This document shows positions 27,981 through 33,744 of a stretch of 64,000 nt of DNA, one piece after another (positions within the stretch are counted from its first letter, which is position 1; each line of letters opens with the position of its first letter). Where the stretch lies: NCBI GenBank assembly GCA_045648505.1, contig JAZROD010000019.1:9390-73389 (forward strand), given 5' to 3'. Both the position numbers and the translations under genes were made by a program. The DNA comes from RGIG8700 sp045648505. Its GTDB lineage: Bacteria; Bacillota; Clostridia; RGIG6154. A model generated the notes under the pieces. The model did not search any database and had not been told where the DNA came from. It was given only the letters and a program-made list of their open reading frames with translations.

Positions 27981-28013
27981 AATTGTATCAGTCTTGCCCT
28001 ATCAGTTATCGCA
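27981..28013 (-). promoter_or_regulatory. Late promoter copy 1 (packaging genes)
   Basis: Minus strand: TGCGATAACTGATAGGG, then an extended -10 TGATACAAT, about 20 bases upstream of the small terminase start. It shares most of 30 positions with 23842-23873. No good -35 hexamer is seen, so an activator binding the conserved box is likely. Confidence 0.55.
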
Positions 28014-28028
28014 AATTTTTATGCACAA

Positions 28029-28050
28029 AAAAGAAGCCCTTAAGGCCTCT
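28029..28050 (-). terminator. Weak terminator between early and late regions
   Basis: Minus strand: GAGGCC-TTAA-GGGCTTC with one mismatch, followed by TTTTTT. It would insulate the late promoter from early transcripts. Confidence 0.4.
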
Positions 28051-28078
28051 CCCATTAATTGTGAATTATGAATCGTTC

Positions 28079-28342
28079 TCACCAACTCTCATAAAATTTT
28101 TTGCGTAACACATATAGAGTCCCCTCCGACAAATAGTGCTTAAGACTTATCTTAACCGCACTGCTCTCCGTCGTGATGAACTCAAACAAAGCTTTTTTAT
28201 ATTCTTCTCCCCCGATCTCTTCGCAAAGTCTCGAAATCTTCTCCTGAACCTTTCTCGGTTGGTTCTTAAAGTCAAGACAAACAAAGTAAATCAGACCTTG
28301 TTTGTTATAAGGGACCTTTATCCCCTTTTTCTTTTTAAACAT
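28079..28342 (-). CDS. Small phage protein at the early/late boundary
   Basis: 87 residues from ATG 28342 (SD AAGGAGG four bases upstream; the longer frame to 28360 is unlikely). Basic start (MFKKKKGIKVPYNKQGLIYF), then helical (FKNQPRKVQEKISRLCEEI, YLSEGTLYVLRKKFYESW). The place just before terS is often taken by late transcription regulators, and a role in activating the late promoter box is a plausible guess. Confidence 0.6.
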   Translation of the reverse strand: MFKKKKGIKVPYNKQGLIYFVCLDFKNQPRKVQEKISRLCEEIGGEEYKKALFEFITTESSAVKISLKHYLSEGTLYVLRKKFYESW

Positions 28343-28605
28343 TTTCCTCCTTCGTCCCAAATCTCACTTTTATTCGCATTGCTCTGCAATTCTCACTTTC
28401 GCTCGTTTGCTCCTCTTTCCCAATGCCCCTTACGGTTCATCGGGAGCCCTGAACTCCTAACTCCTAACTTCTAACTTCTAACTCCCAATTCCTAACTCCT
28501 AACTCAAAACCTCTCGCACTTCTCCCGGTCTTGGTTGATATGTTAATATAGCATACGAGCCTTGTAAGACGAGCACCCTCGTCTTTAAAAATAGATAGTG
28601 TTTCT
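28343..28605. repeat. Intergenic stretch rich in degenerate repeats
   Basis: 263 bases without a supported gene. 28449-28507 is a run of CCTAACTCC/CCTAACTTC units; the part before it contains decayed small hairpins. After it, GATATGTTAATATAGCATACG could include a minus-strand promoter, unconvincingly. Confidence 0.6.
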
Positions 28606-29391
28606 TCAATTGTGAATTGTGAATTGTGCATTGTGAATTATCCCAAACACTTTCATATAATATCCGTGATTGAATTCATTCTCTTTAATCTGTATATCTG
28701 TAATTTCATAACCCGGATATAATTTATCAAATACTTCTTTATATTTATTAAGGAACAAAGCCTGTCCCATTTCATTCAAATCCTTTTGCATTTCCTTCAT
28801 TCTTAAATTTGAAATAACATTGTTTTTCTCTTTCGCCTGTGGCTTAAGCATATTTTTAGTGCAATTCCATTTTCTGAAGCCACAATGCTTTTGTTTTGTC
28901 ATATAATGTGCAAGGCCTTTAAGCCCGTCTTTTCCAAATTTAAGCCTTTTTGTGTTGGCATAGCCCTTCTTCCATTCGCTTTCAAGGATATCTCTGTCAA
29001 CACCTCCAGTTATTGTTACATGATGATGTATTCTGTCCGAATTATCGCTTTTTGCAATAATCCATATAATCTTAAGCTCGATGCCGAGCTTCTTATAATA
29101 TTTAGCAATTCTTCTTTTATAGTTCCGCGAATCTTTCAAAGCTTCTTCATATGTAGCAGGATAGCTTCCTTCATTATATGTAAGGTGAAGCTCAATATCT
29201 TTCTTGCTGAAGTTTAAGTGAAGAAGTCGCACAAAATACTGCATAGCATTATAATCATTAAGCCTCTGCTGCACTTCTGATGTAGGCTTCGCCTTCTTAT
29301 TTCTCTGTCCCGGTTTCTTATAAACAGGAAACACTGCAGCATCCATATATTCACCGCATTTATAACTTATCTGTCTGTATGACCTCTCCAC
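28606..29391 (-). CDS. HUH-type replication (Rep-like) protein
   Basis: 261 residues from GTG 29391 (SD AGAGGTGG; the frame is open to 29442 but lacks another good site). Motifs of rolling-circle Rep endonucleases: the His-hydrophobic-His region SDRIHHHVTITGG near residue 120, the aromatic patch LESEWKKGYANTKRLKF, and LKGLAHYMTKQK, whose Tyr is the likely nucleophile. The N-terminus RSYRQISYKCGEYMDAAVF resembles the Rep proteins of the ORF2/G2P type. In such proteins HUH chemistry nicks one strand and covalently holds the 5' end. The last residues (IIHNAQFTIHN) come from a translated repeat. Confidence 0.75.
   Translation of the reverse strand: MERSYRQISYKCGEYMDAAVFPVYKKPGQRNKKAKPTSEVQQRLNDYNAMQYFVRLLHLNFSKKDIELHLTYNEGSYPATYEEALKDSRNYKRRIAKYYKKLGIELKIIWIIAKSDNSDRIHHHVTITGGVDRDILESEWKKGYANTKRLKFGKDGLKGLAHYMTKQKHCGFRKWNCTKNMLKPQAKEKNNVISNLRMKEMQKDLNEMGQALFLNKYKEVFDKLYPGYEITDIQIKENEFNHGYYMKVFGIIHNAQFTIHN
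28607..28640. repeat. GTGAATTGTGCATTGTGAATT-type repeat at 3' end of rep
   Basis: Same unit as at 27448; here it is read in frame as the last ten residues of the Rep-like protein, so the repeat has extended or replaced the original C-terminus. Confidence 0.75.
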
Positions 29392-29403
29392 TTCTCCACC
29401 TCT

Positions 29404-29482
29404 TTTCTCTGCCGTAAGGCAATATCTTTGTGCATAGTACAATATCTCTACGAAGTAATATCACTCGCATAGCGAATATAAC
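29404..29482. repeat. Second array of small hairpins, upstream of rep
   Basis: GCCGTAAGGC, TTGTGCATAGTACAA, TACGAAGTA and CGCATAGCG-type hairpins are joined by AATATC/ATATCAC linkers. It has the same architecture and one identical hairpin (GCCGTAAGGC) as the array at 25815-25912. Confidence 0.7.
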
Positions 29483-29620
29483 TTATCTTAACAAAAACCA
29501 TTTCCAAAACAACGGCAAATCACTATGAGTCACCGTATCAAATATAATTTTTGAGATACCCACAATAGCAATCGCAACAACAATTAATATTAAACAATAT
29601 TTCCATTCTGCATTTTGCAT
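29483..29620 (-). CDS. Small single-pass membrane protein (45 aa)
   Basis: ATG at 29620, stop TAA at 29483. Sequence has one strong membrane helix (YCLILIVVAIAVGI-type, residues 8-24) and an aromatic tail (LPLFWKWFLLR). The AGGAG used as SD lies nine bases upstream inside a CCTAACTCC-type repeat. No family recognised. Confidence 0.5.
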   Translation of the reverse strand: MQNAEWKYCLILIVVAIAIVGISKIIFDTVTHSDLPLFWKWFLLR

Positions 29621-29644
29621 TTACCCCAACTCCTAACTTCTCAC

Positions 29645-29803
29645 TTAAACCCATTTCATCTTTTTAAGTTCTCTGCAACTTGCATAAAACGCCTTCTGCT
29701 TTTTCGGTATGTAAAACCATAACGCTTTTCTGTATTCTTTAAGTAAGAATTTATCACCCCGATAGCCCACAAGCTTATAATATCTTCCTTTATACTTATA
29801 CAT
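29645..29803 (-). CDS. Small basic phage protein (52 aa)
   Basis: ATG at 29803 behind SD GAGGAGAGG; the longer frame to 29839 is unlikely. Composition rich in Lys/Tyr (MYKYKGRYYKLVGYRGDKFL). Function unknown. Confidence 0.55.
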   Translation of the reverse strand: MYKYKGRYYKLVGYRGDKFLLKEYRKALWFYIPKKQKAFYASCRELKKMKWV

Positions 29804-29839
29804 TGTTCCTCTCCTCGTCTCAAATTTCGCTTTCTGCAC

Positions 29840-29880
29840 TTACAATTTCTAATTCCTAACTCCTAATTCCTAACTCATCA
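29840..29880. repeat. CCTAACTCC/CCTAATTCC-type repeat
   Basis: Four degenerate units in a row. They contribute the final codons and stop of the frameshifted gene upstream. Confidence 0.7.
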
Positions 29881-30208
29881 ACAATCCTGTCCAAATCCTC
29901 AATAGATATATATGCTCTGAACTTCCCATCGTCTCCCTTGTGGAAGTCCTGATGCTCGTTGCACTTTTCTCTTAACTGTTGTAGTGCTTCGGTTTTTATT
30001 TCGCTATACAATTTGCCACTGTCGGCAAATTGATGGTTTTCTTTTTCCAGCCTCTTAATCTCTGCCTTTTGGCGATTGATTAGGTTGATACTTTCCTTAT
30101 CTGTCTTCTTCGACAGTTGCCATCAGGTTCATACATACAGTCTTCGCAATTCCCCTTTAAACAAATCTCCAAAGCCTTCACATTCTCTGCATCTGTTAAT
30201 TTATTCAC
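29856..30208 (-). pseudogene. Frameshifted phage gene (Cys-rich head plus helical tail)
   Basis: GTG at 30208 opens a frame, NKLTDAENVKALEICLKGNC followed by EDCMYEPDGNC, which stops after 41 codons. From the same place another frame continues (TDKESINLINRQKAEIKRLE, then QQLREKCNEHQDFHKGDDG) to a stop in the repeat at 29856. In related phages the two parts are usually one protein: a Cys-containing head followed by a Leu-rich helical tail. So a single indel near 30110 has split it, unless frameshifting is programmed. Confidence 0.6.
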
Positions 30209-30416
30209 GCACCGTACCCCACTTTATCTCTTTAACTACTTCATCATAAGACATATCGACCTCAAAATAATCTTGTTCCTCTGCATTTGGAACAGAAAAT
30301 GCCATATAAATACGACAACTGTTTTCGTCAATTTCAACTACTTCTTCAATGTGTTTAATATTTATCAATCTTCTGTTTTCACAACCGAATGCTTTAATCT
30401 CAATAAATTTGCTCAC
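30201..30416 (-). CDS. Small phage early protein
   Basis: 71 residues, GTG start at 30416 behind GGAGATGATTAA. Acidic, beta-type (IKAFGCENRRLINIKHIEEV, AEEQDYFEVDMSYDEVVKEI). Unknown family. It overlaps the next gene's GTG by eight bases. Confidence 0.6.
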   Translation of the reverse strand: MSKFIEIKAFGCENRRLINIKHIEEVVEIDENSCRIYMAFSVPNAEEQDYFEVDMSYDEVVKEIKWGTVRE

Positions 30417-30434
30417 TTAATCATCTCCATACAC

Positions 30435-30635
30435 TTATTTTATTTTTCTTTCTACCACCGAAACAATCTTTTTTTCAACTTCTTCTTTAATTTTTCGCCA
30501 TTCTTTTTCTCTTTTCCAAAATGGCATTCTTTTAATTGTATTCATAATCCTACAGCATTCAATAGCCTGTATAAAAGTCCAGCAACCATCACATGCTCTC
30601 TGATTGCACCAAGCAACAAACTCTTTGTATTTCAC
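30435..30635 (-). CDS. Small Cys/Lys-rich phage protein
   Basis: 66 residues, GTG start at 30635 behind GAGGTGATTAA. Contains four Cys in WCNQRACDGCWTFIQAIECC and a basic C-terminal helix (KREKEWRKIKEEVEKKI). May bind metal or nucleic acid; unknown. Confidence 0.55.
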   Translation of the reverse strand: MKYKEFVAWCNQRACDGCWTFIQAIECCRIMNTIKRMPFWKREKEWRKIKEEVEKKIVSVVERKIK

Positions 30636-30824
30636 TTAATCACCTCTATTCATTTCCTCAAATGTCATATTTTTGATGCCAATATACTCATTGTCTGTTA
30701 AACGGACTTTAGAAACAGCCTCATTTCTATCTTTGGCAAATACAACACCTGTTCTTGTTTTGTTATAATTCAAATCACCTGTATGGTGTCTTTCGCAATA
30801 ATACTCAATCATAAATTTCTTCAC
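30636..30824 (-). CDS. Small phage early protein
   Basis: 62 residues, GTG start at 30824, again behind GAGGTGATTAA, abutting the next gene. Sequence YYCERHHTGDLNYNKTRTGV is followed by AKDRNEAVSKVRLTDNEYIG. Function unknown. Confidence 0.6.
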   Translation of the reverse strand: MKKFMIEYYCERHHTGDLNYNKTRTGVVFAKDRNEAVSKVRLTDNEYIGIKNMTFEEMNRGD

Positions 30825-30828
30825 TTAA

Positions 30829-30897
30829 TCACCTCACTCCAACAAATACAAGGTATGCCACACACCCACAAAAAGGACAAGGTTTTAATTCAGCCAA
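30829..30897 (-). CDS. Truncated zinc-ribbon peptide (22 aa)
   Basis: TTG at 30897, seated after GAGGTGTTGACA, begins MAELKPCPFCGCVAYLVFVG and stops at 30829. The CPFCG start is the first half of the zinc ribbon found in Lar-like phage proteins; the second CxxC is absent. Either a remnant or a very small protein. Confidence 0.4.
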   Translation of the reverse strand: MAELKPCPFCGCVAYLVFVGVR

Positions 30898-31216
30898 TGT
30901 CAACACCTCTTTTTTTCATTATCTTGTCAAAAGCCTTATGAAATTTTTCTGCGTTTTTCCCCCGAAGCACTTTATCAGGCTTATCTCTTGCAAACTCATA
31001 TAAACTTTTCCTCCAAGTTTCATCTTCAACCATTAAAAATTCATCTTTTTTAACCAAAGGTTGGCTTATGAAATAACAATTCGTTGGGAATTGTTCCATA
31101 TCCAATACAAGCAGACTTTCAGGATGTGCTAAAATTATTTGAGCGACTTTAAAGTCAAAATCTTCAACAAGTTTTCTTAAATTCTCTATAGCCTTTTCAG
31201 GTGTTATTGCCATCAT
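30890..31216 (-). CDS. Hypothetical phage protein
   Basis: 108 residues, tandem ATGs at 31216/31213 after AAAGGAGATAT. Helical (TPEKAIENLRKLVEDFDFKV, AEKFHKAFDKIMKKRGVDIG). No family recognised. Confidence 0.6.
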   Translation of the reverse strand: MMAITPEKAIENLRKLVEDFDFKVAQIILAHPESLLVLDMEQFPTNCYFISQPLVKKDEFLMVEDETWRKSLYEFARDKPDKVLRGKNAEKFHKAFDKIMKKRGVDIG

Positions 31217-31242
31217 ATATCTCCTTTCTTTGAATTGCGATT

Positions 31243-31629
31243 TTATTTATTGTTTTCTTCCTTTCTTCGAACATCAACAGACACATCAAAACCATTTGCA
31301 AACTGTCTTTTTATTTCTGTCGTTAAAGCATCTTTAACAGTTGCACTGCCTTCCCATCGTGAATAACCGCCGATTATCTTATCTATTTGATTTCTGACTT
31401 CTCTTTCGGCCATAGTATTCATCTTATCTTTTATAAACGATTCCACGTTTTGTTTATTCATTGCAGAGCGAAAATAACCGTCAATGATTTTATCTAATCT
31501 CTGCACAACCTCATTTTTCGATATTGCATTTTCGATGTGTTCACGGACAACCGCCTTAATAGCAAGATTGTCAATTTCATCGAGTATGGCTTTTTTAACC
31601 ATTACATTTATTTGGTTTTCTAAATTCAT
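31243..31629 (-). CDS. Hypothetical helical phage protein
   Basis: 128 residues with internally similar segments (NEVVQRLDKIIDGYFRSAMN and EREVRNQIDKIIGGYSRWEG), suggesting a duplicated helical unit. The C-terminal part is beta and basic. Function unknown. Confidence 0.6.
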   Translation of the reverse strand: MNLENQINVMVKKAILDEIDNLAIKAVVREHIENAISKNEVVQRLDKIIDGYFRSAMNKQNVESFIKDKMNTMAEREVRNQIDKIIGGYSRWEGSATVKDALTTEIKRQFANGFDVSVDVRRKEENNK

Positions 31630-31647
31630 TTTAAATTCTTCCTCTCC

Positions 31648-31746
31648 TTAAAATCGTTCTTCTATCTTCTTAATTTTTATAGTTCCATTTTTACATCTAA
31701 ACAGTTTAAATTTAGGACTTTGATATTTTAGAGTTTTCAACCACAT
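31648..31746 (-). CDS. Small basic phage peptide (32 aa)
   Basis: ATG at 31746 eight bases after AGGAG; stop TAA at 31648. Opens MWLKTLKYQSPKFKLFRCKN and ends KIKKIEERF. The end resembles that of the next upstream gene (RHKERF), and the 20 bases around the stop and following RBS are near-identical, which suggests a small local duplication. Confidence 0.45.
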   Translation of the reverse strand: MWLKTLKYQSPKFKLFRCKNGTIKIKKIEERF

Positions 31747-31758
31747 AATCATCACTCC

Positions 31759-31941
31759 TTAAAATCGTTCTTTATGTCTTGTTAATTTTCTTAATATCTT
31801 CGGTAATTTAAACTTTTTACCGCATACTGTAATTGAATGAACTTCCCATATTCCTTTTTTTCGATAACATACATAGCCAAAATATTTAGTTCTACCGACA
31901 CAAACACAATCAGCTTTTTTTAATTTTTCTATATCAGCCAT
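31759..31941 (-). CDS. Small basic phage protein (60 aa)
   Basis: ATG at 31941 with AAGGAGAG upstream. KKADCVCVGRTKYFGYVCYR followed by a basic tail (KLPKILRKLTRHKERF). Unknown; perhaps nucleic-acid binding. Confidence 0.55.
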   Translation of the reverse strand: MADIEKLKKADCVCVGRTKYFGYVCYRKKGIWEVHSITVCGKKFKLPKILRKLTRHKERF

Positions 31942-31957
31942 TATGTATCTCTCCTTT

Positions 31958-32053
31958 CTAACGCTTTGATGATTGATAAATTAAAATCATCCAAAGCACA
32001 CATGCAACTTCAATGCCAATACCAATTATCGCTCTACAAATTAAATCAAACAT
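31958..32053 (-). CDS. Small membrane peptide (31 aa)
   Basis: ATG at 32053 six bases after GGGGAGA; stop TAG at 31958. One membrane helix (CRAIIGIGIEVACVLWMILI). Overlaps the upstream gene's end. Unknown function. Confidence 0.45.
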   Translation of the reverse strand: MFDLICRAIIGIGIEVACVLWMILIYQSSKR

Positions 32054-32327
32054 TTGTATCTCCCCTTTCCCCACTCGGACAATAACCGTCTTTATCTGTC
32101 ACCTTGTTTTTTATAGTGCAATAACAAGCTGTCCCTTCTTCTCCGTCTACTGTCTTTGAAAAAATGCTCACACCGCCGTGTTTACACTTGCCACATCTGA
32201 CAACTTCCACAAAGTCGGTTTTCTTTTTAAAATTTTCGCACCGCTCTTCAACATCGTTACAACAATTTTTATCTCCGTAGTACGGTTTAGGACACACATC
32301 ATAGTGAATACAATCATTACAAGTCAT
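32046..32327 (-). CDS. Cys-rich, probably zinc-binding phage protein
   Basis: 93 residues with repeated Cys pairs (MTCNDCIHYDVCPKPYYGDK, then VVRCGKCKHGG and ACYCTIKNKV). Typical of phage early zinc-ribbon proteins, function unknown. Overlaps its upstream neighbour by four bases. Confidence 0.65.
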   Translation of the reverse strand: MTCNDCIHYDVCPKPYYGDKNCCNDVEERCENFKKKTDFVEVVRCGKCKHGGVSIFSKTVDGEEGTACYCTIKNKVTDKDGYCPSGERGDTNV

Positions 32328-32722
32328 TCCGCCTTACCTCCGTCCATTTTTGCACCGCAATTACCACAGTAATTTAAAAAATCTCCGCCTAACTTTCCAC
32401 ATACAGAACAATAAGGCTCATCACATTCGTATCTGTTATCAAGGGTGACGGTGTGAGGATTGTTAAACTCATCATAAGCTGTTCTTCTCTCAAATCCCCC
32501 TCTGTGTCGGTGCTTATATATCCACTCTCCGTGCTTCACTTCCATAACATCTGCGGCAGGTGCATTGCCGAGCAAATCTAAAACAACTCTTTGCAACAGT
32601 TCGCCCTCAAATGCCATATTCCCAAATGCAGGAGATGCCTCTATTCGGTTTGCAAACATTTCAGCATCAATATATTTTCGTTGTGCATTGTGAATTGTGC
32701 ATTGTGCATTGTCTTTCGCCAT
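32324..32722 (-). CDS. Zinc-ribbon phage protein with repeat-derived N-terminus
   Basis: 132 residues. C-terminal zinc ribbon (CSVCGKLGGDFLNYCGNCGA), preceded by the common phage phrase NAPAADVMEVKHGEWIY. The N-terminus NAQCTIHNAQ is encoded by the GTGCATTGTGAATT-type repeat (32683-32714), so the repeat lies inside the gene. ATG 32722 overlaps the upstream stop (TGATG). Confidence 0.7.
   Translation of the reverse strand: MAKDNAQCTIHNAQRKYIDAEMFANRIEASPAFGNMAFEGELLQRVVLDLLGNAPAADVMEVKHGEWIYKHRHRGGFERRTAYDEFNNPHTVTLDNRYECDEPYCSVCGKLGGDFLNYCGNCGAKMDGGKAE
32683..32714. repeat. GTGCATTGTGAATT-type repeat inside a coding start
   Basis: Three units GTGCATTGTGAATTGTGCATT lie in frame at codons 4-13 of the gene ending at 32722 (minus strand), coding for NAQCTIHNAQ. 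Confidence 0.75.
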
Positions 32723-32913
32723 CACCCCTCACCGCCTTTCCGTTTTCTTCGCTTCAACTCTGCTTTTAATTCTTTTGTTGAAAATCTTTTTAAAATGAGA
32801 GCATTTTCAAATCCTGTTAAATCACTTTCCTCATCTTCGTCTGCACCTATAAACTCTATTTTTTTTAAATTCAAAATATCTTGATTGATAAACTCATCCA
32901 ATTTTAAAAACAT
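32722..32913 (-). CDS. Hypothetical acidic phage protein
   Basis: 63 residues; acidic middle (EFIGADEDEESDLTGFENAL), basic tail (STKELKAELKRRKRKGGEG). Overlaps both neighbours by one base. Function unknown. Confidence 0.6.
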   Translation of the reverse strand: MFLKLDEFINQDILNLKKIEFIGADEDEESDLTGFENALILKRFSTKELKAELKRRKRKGGEG

Positions 32914-33590
32914 TATTCAACACCGCCTTTCTCTGCAATATGGTCTATATAACACCAACTCTGTGGCGGTCTTTTTAATGGTTTTACCGATTTAAAATCA
33001 TATTCGTATGGTAAACGGCAATCATCTTCTACATTGTAGCCGTTGCCTTTATCAAACCACTTACATTCGTTGCAATCATTACAAGAACAATCACCCTCAA
33101 CAACAAACTCGTTCAACTCTTTAGGCTTGTCATAAATTACAAGGTCGGATATGTGCCAACCGTAGAGTGTAACAAAGCCTACGCCTGTGTACTTTTTAAG
33201 TTCTGCATATCCAATACGACTTGTCTTGTAAAAGAATGTGTCTTTGTAAGGTATATCCCCATCATTTGACCATTCTATAAAGCCTATTTTGTCCCCGTCT
33301 TCGTCTATTGCAATGCTTGCAATGGATTCATAGCAATCATCATCAACAAATTCGCATTCGTAATTAAGAATCGCTTGGCACACAAACTCGCCTATGACTT
33401 TGCCACCGTCAATACATACCCTTTTGGGCTTACCTTTCCCAAATATAGTGTCGTATGCTTTTGTCATATAGATATAACACTTAAAAGGTGTTTCTATCTT
33501 CGGTCTTGTTTTTCTTACCTCTACGGTCTTTTTACCATTGGCAATAAGTTCACACCATTTAGGCTGTATGCTTATCAACACTGCTTTCAT
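32913..33590 (-). CDS. ASCH/PUA-like phage protein with Cys-rich tail
   Basis: 225 residues. The N-terminal half has the ASCH fold pattern (VLISIQPKWCELIANGKKTV, EVRKTRPK, GKVIGEFVCQAI) of RNA/nucleoside-binding domains. The C-terminal part carries CSCNDCNECKWFDKG. ASCH proteins are common in phages; the ligand is unknown. Confidence 0.75.
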   Translation of the reverse strand: MKAVLISIQPKWCELIANGKKTVEVRKTRPKIETPFKCYIYMTKAYDTIFGKGKPKRVCIDGGKVIGEFVCQAILNYECEFVDDDCYESIASIAIDEDGDKIGFIEWSNDGDIPYKDTFFYKTSRIGYAELKKYTGVGFVTLYGWHISDLVIYDKPKELNEFVVEGDCSCNDCNECKWFDKGNGYNVEDDCRLPYEYDFKSVKPLKRPPQSWCYIDHIAEKGGVE

Positions 33591-33600
33591 AGTTTCCTCC

Positions 33601-33744
33601 CTACTGCTTCAACACCACAGTCAGATTAAGCCCTGCTGCGAAAAGCCAATATGCCGTGCTTATAAAATCTTTCCTAAGTGCCATAACTATCGCTTGTCCT
33701 AAATTCAGGCTAATCATTATAGCAGGTAATATGTATTTGCTCAT
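33601..33744 (-). CDS. Small membrane protein (47 aa)
   Basis: ATG at 33744 overlaps the helicase-methyltransferase stop (TATGA); stop TAG at 33601. Two hydrophobic stretches (YILPAIMISLNLGQAIVMAL and TAYWLFAAGLNLTVVL). A conserved-looking small phage membrane protein of unknown function. Confidence 0.55.
   Translation of the reverse strand: MSKYILPAIMISLNLGQAIVMALRKDFISTAYWLFAAGLNLTVVLKQ

Noticed and set aside
28361..28474. Plus-strand frame at 28136-28474
   Set aside because: Antisense to the 28079 gene and repeat DNA, without RBS.
25815..29482. CRISPR array
   Set aside because: Hairpin stems vary while linkers are about 6-8 bases; there are no equal-length spacers and no cas genes.
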